Origin: CBDBJL01 sp965206365
GTDB lineage: Bacteria > Pseudomonadota > Alphaproteobacteria > JABAAW01 > JAHZMA01
Assembly: GCA_965206365.1 (NCBI GenBank)
Contig: CBDBJL010000016.1
Coordinates: 130,941 to 194,940 of the forward strand
Reading direction: 5' to 3'
Length of the DNA: 64,000 nt
Positions 37,596 through 46,255 of the stretch are shown here, one piece after another. Position 1 is the stretch's first letter. Each line of letters opens with the position of its first letter. Below the pieces are notes generated by a model. It did not search any database. It saw only the letters and a program-made list of their open reading frames with translations, and was not told where the DNA came from. The translations under genes and the position numbers were made by a program.

Positions 37596-38102
37596 ATGAC
37601 CAAACCGTCAGATACAAAACAATCCTCTAAAGATACCCCACAAGCTCTTCCCGACACTCCTTTCATGATTATTGCACAATATACTAAGGATCTTTCTTTT
37701 GAAAATCCCAATATCCCGGAAATTTTAACCTATAAAGATCCAGCGCAATTAAATATAACCATTAACGTTACCTTAAGCCCTATGAATGAAAATTTGTTTA
37801 CCGTCGATTTAATCGTTAAGGCTGAATCTAAAATTCCCCAAGGTGTGCAATTTGTCGCTGAAATTACCTTTGGTGCTTTGGTGAAAATTAATGAAACCGT
37901 GGCAGAAAAATTTCATAAGCCACTTTTGTTAGTAGAAGTTCCCCGCATGTTATTTCCTTTTGTGCGTAATATTTTGGTCGATATCACCCGTGATGGCGGT
38001 TTTTCACCCTTATTGATGCAACCGATTGATTTTGGTGATTTGTACCGCAAACAGCTTGAAACTGAAATTAACAATGCTTCTGCGGATATTCCCAAACATT
38101 AA
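37596..38102 (+). CDS. secB: Protein-export chaperone SecB
   Basis: A 168-residue protein with the alphaproteobacterial SecB pattern: FMIIAQYTKDLSFENPNIPE near residue 25, FVAEITFGALVKI near 90, and VEVPRMLFPFVRNILVDITRDGGF near 115. The homotetramer holds preproteins unfolded for SecA. I prefer ATG 37596, since AAGGA lies 10 nt upstream; ATG 37587 is only 1 nt from that site. Confidence 0.93.
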   Translation: MTKPSDTKQSSKDTPQALPDTPFMIIAQYTKDLSFENPNIPEILTYKDPAQLNITINVTLSPMNENLFTVDLIVKAESKIPQGVQFVAEITFGALVKINETVAEKFHKPLLLVEVPRMLFPFVRNILVDITRDGGFSPLLMQPIDFGDLYRKQLETEINNASADIPKH

Positions 38103-38154
38103 CCCCAAATTATCAATCTCATGGAGTAACCAATATTACAATGAACCCAAGCCA

Positions 38155-38772
38155 ATGAAAGATAAAAATTCCTCAGAAGCTCTTATTCGCCATAGTGAAA
38201 AAATGGCAAAAAAGAAACATGTCCGCGCCAAAATTATGGCGCAAAAAACTCAAGAAAAAGGTTTATTAATTGTCCATACTGGCAAAGGTAAAGGCAAAAC
38301 AACTGCAGCCATTGGGCTAATTTTTCGTGCTTTAGGGCGCGAGAAAAAAGTCTCGTTAGTACAATTTGTTAAAGGGGCGTGGGAAACAGGCGAGCATGCT
38401 GCTTTGCAAAAATTTTATCCCCTATGCCAATTTAAGGCAATGGGTGAAGGTTTCACTTGGGAAACGCAAGATCGCGCGCGCGATATTGCCGCCGCATCAG
38501 CCGCATGGGAATATGCAAAACAGCAAATGGCAGATGAAACTTTATTTATGCTTGTTTTAGACGAACTTAATATTGTATTGCGTTATGATTATTTAGAGCT
38601 TGCCGAGATTTTATCAACCTTGAAGAAGAAACGCGATGATTTGCATATTGTAATCACGGGCAGAAATGCCCCGGATGCTTTACTAGAAATGGCTGATATT
38701 GTTACCGAAATGACGCAAATTCGCCACCCTTTTCGTGATGGGGTGAAGGCCCAATTAGGCATAGAATTTTAA
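38155..38772 (+). CDS. cobO: Cob(I)yrinic acid a,c-diamide adenosyltransferase
   Basis: This 205-residue CobO/BtuR-type protein has P-loop VHTGKGKGKTTAAIG near residue 40, VQFVKGAWETGEHAAL near 65, and LDELNIVLRYDYL near 130. It adds the adenosyl group to corrin. The 3-prime neighbour is cobQ, so the two act in sequence in late adenosylcobalamin synthesis or in salvage. No other corrin genes or cobalamin riboswitch are visible here. It starts about 50 bp after secB. Confidence 0.93.
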   Translation: MKDKNSSEALIRHSEKMAKKKHVRAKIMAQKTQEKGLLIVHTGKGKGKTTAAIGLIFRALGREKKVSLVQFVKGAWETGEHAALQKFYPLCQFKAMGEGFTWETQDRARDIAAASAAWEYAKQQMADETLFMLVLDELNIVLRYDYLELAEILSTLKKKRDDLHIVITGRNAPDALLEMADIVTEMTQIRHPFRDGVKAQLGIEF

Positions 38773-38811
38773 TACATTCATAATTCATCATCCAATTTTT
38801 TCCTAAGAATC

Positions 38812-40353
38812 ATGCGCCCAAAAACTCACCTTCCCGCTTGCATCATGTTACAAGGCACAGGTTCAAATGCTGGAAAATCAGCGCTTACCGCTGGGCTGGC
38901 ACGTCTTTTTAGCAATCAAGGATTCAAAACCCTTCCCTTCAAACCGCAAAATATGTCGAATAATGCTGCCGTCACTCCAGATGGCGGTGAGATCGGGCGG
39001 GCTCAAGCATTTCAAGCATTTGCCGCGCACGAGCCGCCAAACCGCTTGATGAATCCCATTTTACTAAAACCTGAAGGGGAAGGTTCACAACTAGTTATCC
39101 TTGGCAAAGCTGTGGGCACAATCAAAGCTTGTGATTATTACAAATGCAAAACTCAGTTGCTGGAAATTGTGATGCAAAGCTTTGCTGAGCTTGCACAGCA
39201 AGCCGATATTATTTTGGTAGAGGGGGCAGGTTCTCCGGCAGAAATCAATCTGCGCGCCAGTGATATCGCCAATATGGGTTTTGCCACGGTAGCCAATATT
39301 CCGGCTTTGTTGGTTGCTGATATTGATCGTGGCGGAGTGTTAGCCTCTGTGGTCGGCACGCATCATTTGCTTAACCCAAACGAACGAGCTCACCTTAAAG
39401 GCTATATTATTAATAAATTTCGTGGCGATGTTACTCTTTTTACCGATGCCATCGATATTATCCACCAAGAATCTCATTTAGATTGCTTAGGGATCGTTCC
39501 CTTTCATCCAGCCGTAAAATGGTTTGCCGACGAAGATTCTATGACACTACGCTCGCGTAATAACATTGCTTGTGCAGATCCCTGTCAACCTCGTATCATT
39601 GTTGCTCATCTGCCGCATATTGCCAATGCTGATGACTTTACGCCACTTGCAGAAAACCCGGAAATTAATTTTCGTTTCGCGCCACTAGATGCCCCCATGC
39701 CCCCATGTGATTGGGTAATTTTACCCGGTAGTAAAAATACAATTTCCGATTTGCAAGTTTTAAAAGATTCTTTGTGGCATATCGATATTCAAGCGCATTT
39801 GCGCCACGGTGGTAAAATTCTAGGAATATGTGGAGGCTATCAAATGCTTGGGAAAAAAATTGCTGATCCCAACCAAATTGAAGGCAGTCACACTGAAATC
39901 ACTGGGTTAGGCTTGTTAAATGTAGAAACAATCCTAACAGCAAAGAAAATTTTACAAGCCGTAGAAATCACTTATCCCAGATCAACAAACAGCGATATTC
40001 ATTTTTCTGGCTATGAAATTCATTTAGGCAGAACTTATGGAAAAGATACCGAAAATGGTTGGTTGAAATTAAGAAATGCGCTCTATGGGGCTTGCCCTGC
40101 TGCGAAAACCCCCTATGCCGGGCAAGTATTTGGCTGTTACCTTCATGGTATTTTTAACAATTCTCGTTTTTGCAATGCCTTCTTTCAATTGCCAAACCAT
40201 CCCGATTTTATAAATATCGATCGCAAAGCCGATCTGGCATTGGATGAATTTGCGACTTGTTTAGAGCAATCTTTAGACATTTCAAAGCTACTTGCCATCG
40301 CCAAAAAACGCATTCCAACCCTAAAGAAACAATTCCTGTTGAACAATTTCTAG
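38812..40353 (+). CDS. cobQ: Cobyric acid synthase
   Basis: A 513-residue glutamine-dependent amidase: the N-terminal dethiobiotin-synthetase-like domain has MLQGTGSNAGKSALTAGLARLF and QNMSNNAAVTPDGGEIGRAQ, and the C-terminal class I glutaminase domain has nucleophile Cys in GICGGYQMLG near residue 344 and His in GCYLHGIFNN near 445. It amidates carboxylates b, d, e and g of adenosylcobyrinic a,c-diamide. It sits 39 bp after cobO, in an apparent secB-cobO-cobQ transcription unit. Confidence 0.96.
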   Translation: MRPKTHLPACIMLQGTGSNAGKSALTAGLARLFSNQGFKTLPFKPQNMSNNAAVTPDGGEIGRAQAFQAFAAHEPPNRLMNPILLKPEGEGSQLVILGKAVGTIKACDYYKCKTQLLEIVMQSFAELAQQADIILVEGAGSPAEINLRASDIANMGFATVANIPALLVADIDRGGVLASVVGTHHLLNPNERAHLKGYIINKFRGDVTLFTDAIDIIHQESHLDCLGIVPFHPAVKWFADEDSMTLRSRNNIACADPCQPRIIVAHLPHIANADDFTPLAENPEINFRFAPLDAPMPPCDWVILPGSKNTISDLQVLKDSLWHIDIQAHLRHGGKILGICGGYQMLGKKIADPNQIEGSHTEITGLGLLNVETILTAKKILQAVEITYPRSTNSDIHFSGYEIHLGRTYGKDTENGWLKLRNALYGACPAAKTPYAGQVFGCYLHGIFNNSRFCNAFFQLPNHPDFINIDRKADLALDEFATCLEQSLDISKLLAIAKKRIPTLKKQFLLNNF

Positions 40354-40446
40354 AGAAGCGGATGCTTGTGTGAACAATTTTATGGGATTTACATTGTTAA
40401 ATAATTCAATTCATAAGGATAAATCATAGAAAATAAAAAACACTCC

Positions 40447-40475
40447 TTGTCTTTTATTATGTTTTCGGTTATTTA
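40447..40475 (+). promoter_or_regulatory. Possible promoter of petABC
   Basis: TTGTCT (40447-40452), a 17-nt spacer, then TATTTA (40470-40475), 45 bp before the petA start. This is the best match in the 166-bp gap after cobQ. The -10 is weak. Confidence 0.35.
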
Positions 40476-40519
40476 AGATTGTGAAAATTTATAATTTTTC
40501 TAAAGGTTAATATTTTTTA

Positions 40520-41068
40520 ATGGCAAAAACAATTCAAGCTAACGAAGCAGAACCCGATAAAAAGCGTCGTGATTTTTTAAGTTTACTCGCAACCGCAACA
40601 GGCGGTGTTGGTGGTGTTGCTTTGTTATGGCCCTTTATTGATTCCTATAACCCGTCAAAAGATGTGTTGGCTGTCTCCACTACTGAGGTGGATCTGTCAT
40701 CGCTGAATGTTGGGCAAGCAATCACCGTAATTTGGCGCGGCAAGCCTGTATTCATCCGCAAACGCAACCAAGCTGAAATTAGCGCAGCCCAAAATGTTGA
40801 GCTTTCAGATTTACGCGACCCTGAAGCCGATGAGATCCGAACAATACTTCCTGAATGGCTTGTAGTTGTTGGCATTTGTACCCATTTGGGTTGCGTACCA
40901 CAAGGGCAAAAAACCAATGAAGTGCGAGGCGATTTTAACGGCTGGTTTTGCCCATGCCATGGTTCGCATTACGATAGCTCTGGGCGAATCAGGAAAGGCC
41001 CGGCACCGGAAAACCTCATTGTGCCTCCTTACAAATTTACTTCCGATAACATTATTAAAATCGGTTAG
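40520..41068 (+). CDS. petA: Ubiquinol-cytochrome c reductase Rieske iron-sulfur subunit
   Basis: A 182-residue protein with a twin-arginine-type N-terminus (KKRRDFLSLLATA, Arg16-17) followed by one membrane anchor. Rieske cluster ligands are visible in CTHLGCVPQG near residue 120 and CPCHGSHYDSSGR near 144. It passes electrons from ubiquinol to cytochrome c1 in the bc1 complex. First gene of petABC. Confidence 0.97.
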   Translation: MAKTIQANEAEPDKKRRDFLSLLATATGGVGGVALLWPFIDSYNPSKDVLAVSTTEVDLSSLNVGQAITVIWRGKPVFIRKRNQAEISAAQNVELSDLRDPEADEIRTILPEWLVVVGICTHLGCVPQGQKTNEVRGDFNGWFCPCHGSHYDSSGRIRKGPAPENLIVPPYKFTSDNIIKIG

Positions 41069-41103
41069 ATACTGTTGCTATCATTTCAGGAAACCCATTT
41101 ATC

Positions 41104-42330
41104 ATGAACAAAGAAAATCTTCCCAAACCTGATTTTAAAAATCCAGTTATTCAATGGATTGATCGTAGATTGCCGATATTTACCTATATTCATTACGATT
41201 ATATGCACTTTCCAATGCCCCGAAATGTTAATTATTTCTGGAGCTTTGGTGGAATCGCTATGGTGATTTTGATGATTATGATCTTAAGTGGTGTTTTCTT
41301 AGCCAGCCAATATATTGCCAGTGCTGATTTAGCCTTTGGCTCGGTAGAACGCATCATGCGCGATGTTAATTATGGTTGGTTAATGCGCTATATTCATGCA
41401 AATGGCGCATCCATGTTCTTCATTGCCATCTATATCCATATGTTTCGGGGTATTTACTATGGTTCTTATAAAGAACCTCGCGAGCTGGTTTGGATTTTCG
41501 GTGTTCTAATCTTTGTCATTATGATGGCAACGGGTTTCCTTGGCTATGTGTTACCTTGGGGGCAAATGAGCTTTTGGGCCGCAACCGTGATTACAAATCT
41601 TTTCGGTGCAATCCCTATTGTTGGCGATAGCGTTGTTACATGGCTATTAGGCGGGTTTAGTGTTGATAATCCTACCTTAAATCGCTTTTTTGCCTTGCAT
41701 TATTTATTTCCCTTTATCCTATTGGCAATGGTTATGTTGCATGTCACCACTGTCCATATCTCAGGTTCTAGTAACCCTGCAGGCATTGATACCAAATCGG
41801 CTCAAGATACAGTACCGTTTTTTCCCTATACGGCGGCAAAAGATATATATGCCATGGGTATTTTTGCAATTTTCTTTGCATTTTTTGTCTTCTACGCGCC
41901 GAATTATCTTGGACATCCCGATAATTATACCGAGGCCAACCCGCTTTCAACCCCAGCCCATATCGTTCCCGAATGGTATTTTTTACCCTTCTATGCGATT
42001 CTACGCTCAATTCCTGATAAGCTTATCGGTGTTATTGCCATGTTTTCTGCTATTGCTGTTTTGTTTGTTTTACCGTGGCTAGACCGCTCTAAAATACGTT
42101 CTTGTCGCTATCGTCCCCTGTATCGTTGGTTTGTCTTTGCCTTTGCCCTAGATTTTCTTTTCCTAGGTTGGCTTGGGGGCAAACCCGCTGAAGCCCCTTA
42201 TGTTTTTATGGCACAATTGGCAACCTTTTATTATTTTGCACATTTTTTTATCATCACCCCCTTTATTGTGAAAATTGAAAAACCCCGCGCTTTGCCTGAG
42301 AGTATTGCAAAATCTGTATTAAAATCATAG
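41104..42330 (+). CDS. petB: Ubiquinol-cytochrome c reductase cytochrome b
   Basis: A 408-residue multi-spanning protein with haem-ligand histidines in the second and fourth helices (MRYIHANGASMFF; HYLFPFILLAMVMLHVTTVH), the Qo-site motif PEWYFLPFYAILRSIPDKL near residue 280, and GYVLPWGQMSFWAATVI near 150. It is not fused to cytochrome c1, unlike in Bradyrhizobium. It lies 35 bp after petA. Confidence 0.97.
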   Translation: MNKENLPKPDFKNPVIQWIDRRLPIFTYIHYDYMHFPMPRNVNYFWSFGGIAMVILMIMILSGVFLASQYIASADLAFGSVERIMRDVNYGWLMRYIHANGASMFFIAIYIHMFRGIYYGSYKEPRELVWIFGVLIFVIMMATGFLGYVLPWGQMSFWAATVITNLFGAIPIVGDSVVTWLLGGFSVDNPTLNRFFALHYLFPFILLAMVMLHVTTVHISGSSNPAGIDTKSAQDTVPFFPYTAAKDIYAMGIFAIFFAFFVFYAPNYLGHPDNYTEANPLSTPAHIVPEWYFLPFYAILRSIPDKLIGVIAMFSAIAVLFVLPWLDRSKIRSCRYRPLYRWFVFAFALDFLFLGWLGGKPAEAPYVFMAQLATFYYFAHFFIITPFIVKIEKPRALPESIAKSVLKS

Positions 42331-42357
42331 AAACGTAGCTTTTGAGGAATAGATCCC

Positions 42358-43134
42358 ATGCTTAAAATTACTGCCTGCCTGCTTTATACAATTCTTATGG
42401 CAACAACACCCCTATTAAATGCCTTGGCATCTGGTGGTGACGGCCATACAAAATTAGAGAAACAAAATTGGAGTTTTTCTGGGATTTTTGGCAATTATGA
42501 CACAAACACCCTACAACGGGGCTTTCAAGTTTACCAAGAAGTATGTTCGATATGCCATTCCTTAAAATATGTTGCATATCGTGATTTAAGTGCTTTGGGC
42601 TATAATGCCGCCCAAATTCAAGCGATTGCCTCTGACTTTGAAGTAACAGATGGCCCTAATGATGTTGGTGAATATTACCAACGCCCTGCACGCGGTTCTG
42701 ATAAATTTGTTTCCCCCTTCGCCAATCAAAATGCCGCGCGGGATGCGAATAATGGGGCCTACCCAGTTGATTTATCCTTAATTGCCAAAGCCCGTTTTAA
42801 CGGGCCCGACTATATCTACTCGTTGCTGATTGGTTATGAAGACGAAGCCCCGGAAGGAGTTACTGTAAGCGAAGGTTTATATTATAATCATGCATTCCCT
42901 GGCAATCAAATTGCTATGCCCCAACCATTATATCCCGAACAGGTTGAATATCAAGATCAACACCTCGCAACTGTGGAAAATATGGCATTTGATGTAACTA
43001 ATTTTTTGATGTGGACAGCAGAACCTTATTTAGAACAACGCAAAGAAATGGGATTTAAGGTAATTCTTTTTCTGATTTTTTTCGTAATTGTGCTTTATGC
43101 TAACAAAATAAGAATTTGGCGCAAATTACATTAA
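42358..43134 (+). CDS. petC: Ubiquinol-cytochrome c reductase cytochrome c1
   Basis: A 258-residue protein with a signal peptide (about 1-24), haem c motif CSICH at residues 63-67, LKYVAYRDL right after it, a distal-ligand region NQIAMPQPL near 185, and a C-terminal membrane anchor (KVILFLIFFVIVLYANKIR). It completes the three-subunit bc1 complex that passes electrons to cytochrome c. It lies 27 bp after petB, and no supernumerary subunits follow. Confidence 0.97.
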   Translation: MLKITACLLYTILMATTPLLNALASGGDGHTKLEKQNWSFSGIFGNYDTNTLQRGFQVYQEVCSICHSLKYVAYRDLSALGYNAAQIQAIASDFEVTDGPNDVGEYYQRPARGSDKFVSPFANQNAARDANNGAYPVDLSLIAKARFNGPDYIYSLLIGYEDEAPEGVTVSEGLYYNHAFPGNQIAMPQPLYPEQVEYQDQHLATVENMAFDVTNFLMWTAEPYLEQRKEMGFKVILFLIFFVIVLYANKIRIWRKLH

Positions 43135-43192
43135 GCCGTTTCTATTGCTAACCCGCTTGGAATTGTGCAATCGCAATAATTTTTGAAAGATT

Positions 43193-44164
43193 ATGAATGT
43201 TTCTGATTCGGATACAATTTTAAACATTGCTCGTAATGTTATTCGCACTGAAGCCAAAGGGCTAGAAGCACTTGAAGATAGCCTTGATCATAATTTTTTT
43301 CAAGCGACAACCCAAATTCTTACAACCAAAAATCGCCTCATTATCTCCGGCATGGGCAAAAGTGGGCATATTGCCCGTAAAATTGCCGCGACTTTAGCAT
43401 CCGTTGGCACACCCGCCTTTTTTCTGCACCCTGGGGAAGCATCCCATGGCGATTTAGGGATGATTTGTCAGGGAGATACGATGCTTACACTATCTAATTC
43501 CGGAGAAACTACCGAATTAGAAAATTTATTAGAATTTTGCAAACGAAACCAAATTCCACTCATCAGCATTACAGCGCGCCGAAACAGCACTTTGGCAAAA
43601 ATGTCTGATATCCCACTAATCGTACCCGAAGCCCCCGAAGCTTGCCCGCTAAACCTTGCACCAACAACTTCAACCACAATGATGCTAGCATTAGGCGATG
43701 CCTTAGCGGTAACTTTACTAGAAATGCGTAAATTCACGCCGGAAGATTTCGCCATGTTTCATCCAGGGGGCAAACTTGGGCAGCGGCTTTTAAAAGTAGA
43801 AGATTTAATGCATCAAGCTGAAAAAATGCCTTTGACTAACCATAATTGCCCGATGGCAGAGGTTTTAATTGAAATTAGTGCAAAAAGTTTTGGTTGTAGT
43901 GGTATTATTGCAGATAATGGTGAGTTAATTGGCATTATTACCGATGGTGATTTGCGTCGGTGGCTCACAAATAATCGTTCTTTAGAAACAATTGCTAGCC
44001 AAGTGATGAGCCAGAATGTTCGTACAATTGCGCCCACTTTATTGGCCGCTGAAGCGGTAAGTTTAATGAATCATCGTAAAATTACCAGCTTATTTGTGGT
44101 GATCGATAAATCTCCTCTTGGCATTGTCCATATCCATGATTGTTTGCGCATTGGGTTAGGCTAA
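43193..44164 (+). CDS. kdsD: Arabinose-5-phosphate isomerase, KpsF/GutQ family
   Basis: A 323-residue protein: SIS domain at about 35-180 (ISGMGKSGHIARKIAATLAS, HPGEASHGDLGM, LSNSGETTELENLL) followed by two CBS domains (EDLMHQAEKMPL; GIITDGDLRRWL). It converts ribulose-5-phosphate to arabinose-5-phosphate, the first committed substrate of Kdo in lipopolysaccharide. It leads a cluster with the LPS export genes lptC-A and lptB, so synthesis and transport are genetically linked. Confidence 0.93.
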   Translation: MNVSDSDTILNIARNVIRTEAKGLEALEDSLDHNFFQATTQILTTKNRLIISGMGKSGHIARKIAATLASVGTPAFFLHPGEASHGDLGMICQGDTMLTLSNSGETTELENLLEFCKRNQIPLISITARRNSTLAKMSDIPLIVPEAPEACPLNLAPTTSTTMMLALGDALAVTLLEMRKFTPEDFAMFHPGGKLGQRLLKVEDLMHQAEKMPLTNHNCPMAEVLIEISAKSFGCSGIIADNGELIGIITDGDLRRWLTNNRSLETIASQVMSQNVRTIAPTLLAAEAVSLMNHRKITSLFVVIDKSPLGIVHIHDCLRIGLG

Positions 44165-44284
44165 CAATCTTTGCTATCCGATAATTTTTCTTTGGCATTG
44201 CCCATATCCATGATTGCTTGCACAAACTCATAAATATATACTTAGTTGGTATCAATGATGATTACAATATGGGTTAGGAACGAA

Positions 44285-45439
44285 ATGCAGGATTTAGTTG
44301 CGATGAATAGAAGAGTTTTTCATAATCCGTTACTCTCACATTTCCTAAAATGGCTAGGAATCTTCAGCCTATGGCGCGCTTTATCCTATTTTATTGCCTC
44401 AGAAATCGCCCTAACAAAAATTCGCTATCGTTATCGTCGTTATTATGCGATCTCATGGCTATTATGCAATTTATTATTGCGGTTTTCATTATTAACTTTG
44501 CCAATCATCTTAATTTTATGGCCATTACTCTCACCTTCAAAACACCCCAAAATTCCTTTTACAACCAACAGTAAGAATTTCATTATCGCACCAACCTTTT
44601 ATCAGCAAGGACAAAATAATTTTATTCTTAATGCCAATTCTGCAGTTATTTTAGGAACCAACCATTACCAACTTACTCAAGGCAAACTTCACTTCCCCGT
44701 TACCCAAAAAACGATTTCGGCAAATCAAATGCTTTTCGATCATGATAATATCGATATGTCTGAGAATGTTCATTATCAGCAATCTTCAAATAATTTGAAT
44801 ATTCACAGTGCCACCCTTAATTACAATCCGCTACGCAAAATTACTTCTAGCTACTCTCCAATCACCGGAAATATCGGTGATTATCGCCTCAGCGCATCGG
44901 GATTTTCGCATAGTAATCTCAATAACCAGCTCTCCTTGGATTCTAACACCCATTTTGGCAATAAAATTTTAACATTAGATGCCGAAAATGGAATGAATAT
45001 CGATATTAATCAAGGAATGATCCGTAGTGATGCAATCATCTATCATCACGAAACTGGCGTTATCGCCTCGGCAAATCAACTGTTGGGAAATTTTATCCAA
45101 AGAAATAATCAAAATCAAATAAAACAGCTTCACTTCTTAAAAGTTTTCTCGTATCATGATCCCAACACTGATATTATAGCAGATGAATCCATTCTAAGTT
45201 TTGTCGATGGCAAAGCGCATCATATGATTATGAAGGATAACATTCGCGTAATAGCATCGAAGCGAACCCTTACCGGGCAAAGTGCCTATCTAGATTATTT
45301 AGGAGGCAAACTGGAGATTTGTGGCGATGCTGAAATTATCTTGCAAGGCGGAGGACGGATTTATTCACCATGCGCAATTGTTTCTTTTGGCGATGATTCA
45401 CAGCTAATATTGGGACAAAAAAAACGCTATCCACATTAG
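44285..45439 (+). CDS. lptC: LptC-LptA fusion, LPS export
   Basis: The 384-residue frame from ATG 44285 (AGGAA 4 nt upstream; ATGs further up are alternatives) is about twice LptC length. An N-terminal basic region and one membrane helix (about 62-84, LTLPIILILWPLL) precede an LptC-like beta-jellyroll to about 200. A second OstA/LptA-like unit follows (QGMIRSDAIIYHHETGVIA; RTLTGQSAYLDYLGGKLEICGD). No separate lptA and no second signal peptide are found before lptB. The periplasmic bridge would then be tethered to the inner membrane. Confidence 0.7.
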   Translation: MQDLVAMNRRVFHNPLLSHFLKWLGIFSLWRALSYFIASEIALTKIRYRYRRYYAISWLLCNLLLRFSLLTLPIILILWPLLSPSKHPKIPFTTNSKNFIIAPTFYQQGQNNFILNANSAVILGTNHYQLTQGKLHFPVTQKTISANQMLFDHDNIDMSENVHYQQSSNNLNIHSATLNYNPLRKITSSYSPITGNIGDYRLSASGFSHSNLNNQLSLDSNTHFGNKILTLDAENGMNIDINQGMIRSDAIIYHHETGVIASANQLLGNFIQRNNQNQIKQLHFLKVFSYHDPNTDIIADESILSFVDGKAHHMIMKDNIRVIASKRTLTGQSAYLDYLGGKLEICGDAEIILQGGGRIYSPCAIVSFGDDSQLILGQKKRYPH

Positions 45440-45454
45440 GAAGTTCTCGCTTGT

Positions 45455-46255
45455 ATGACCATCAGTCTCAAACAAAGAAGTAAAAAGAACCTTGCCAAAC
45501 AAACTTTGAAAAATAACTGGCTCGAAGATATTCCTTCAGGGCTTTATGCTTGTGGGCTTGTGAAAAAATACGACAGTAAAGTTGTTTTAAGAAACATTAG
45601 CTTCACTCTTAATCGTGGTGAGGCGGTTGCCTTATTAGGACCAAATGGTTCCGGAAAAACCACAAGTTTTTATATTTTAAGTGGCCTATTAATGCCCGAT
45701 GCCGGGCATATTTTTTTAGATAAGCAAGAAATTACGGCTTTGCCAATTCATATTCGTGCTCGTTTTGGGCTTGGGTATCTGCCGCAAGAAGCATCCATTT
45801 TTCGGGGTTTAAATGTTTTGCAAAATATTTTAGCCATTTTAGAAATTAATCAACCCAATAAAAAACTCCATCAAAGCGAATTATCACAATTACTCGAAGA
45901 TTTCTCGCTTACCCACTTAAAAGATAGCCCAGCAATTTCCCTTTCAGGTGGCGAGCGTCGTAGATTGGAAATTGCCCGCGCATTGGCAGCAAAGCCTTCT
46001 TATATTTTGTTAGATGAACCTTTGGCGGGCGTTGATCCCATTGCTGTAAAAGATATTCAAGCTTTAATTTTAGGCCTGAAAAAACGCAATATTGGTGTAT
46101 TAATTACCGACCATAATGTTCGTGAAACATTACAATTGGTAGACCGCGCTTATGTAATTTACGATGGACAAATGCTTGTAGAAGGCACAGCACAAGAAAT
46201 TGTTGCCCACCCACAAGTGCGTGAACATTATCTTGGTGCAGAATTTAGGATGTAA
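45455..46255 (+). CDS. lptB: LPS export ABC transporter ATP-binding protein LptB
   Basis: A 266-residue ABC ATPase: Walker A LLGPNGSGKTTSFYILSG near residue 65, Q-loop LPQEASIFRGLNV, signature LSGGERRRLEIARALA near 167, Walker B YILLDEPLAGVDPIA, and switch His ITDHN. It powers LptFG extraction of LPS. An N-terminal extension of about 25 residues is longer than in E. coli. Genes flanking it (lptC-A, rpoN) give the canonical order. It ends at the base before the rpoN start. Confidence 0.95.
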   Translation: MTISLKQRSKKNLAKQTLKNNWLEDIPSGLYACGLVKKYDSKVVLRNISFTLNRGEAVALLGPNGSGKTTSFYILSGLLMPDAGHIFLDKQEITALPIHIRARFGLGYLPQEASIFRGLNVLQNILAILEINQPNKKLHQSELSQLLEDFSLTHLKDSPAISLSGGERRRLEIARALAAKPSYILLDEPLAGVDPIAVKDIQALILGLKKRNIGVLITDHNVRETLQLVDRAYVIYDGQMLVEGTAQEIVAHPQVREHYLGAEFRM

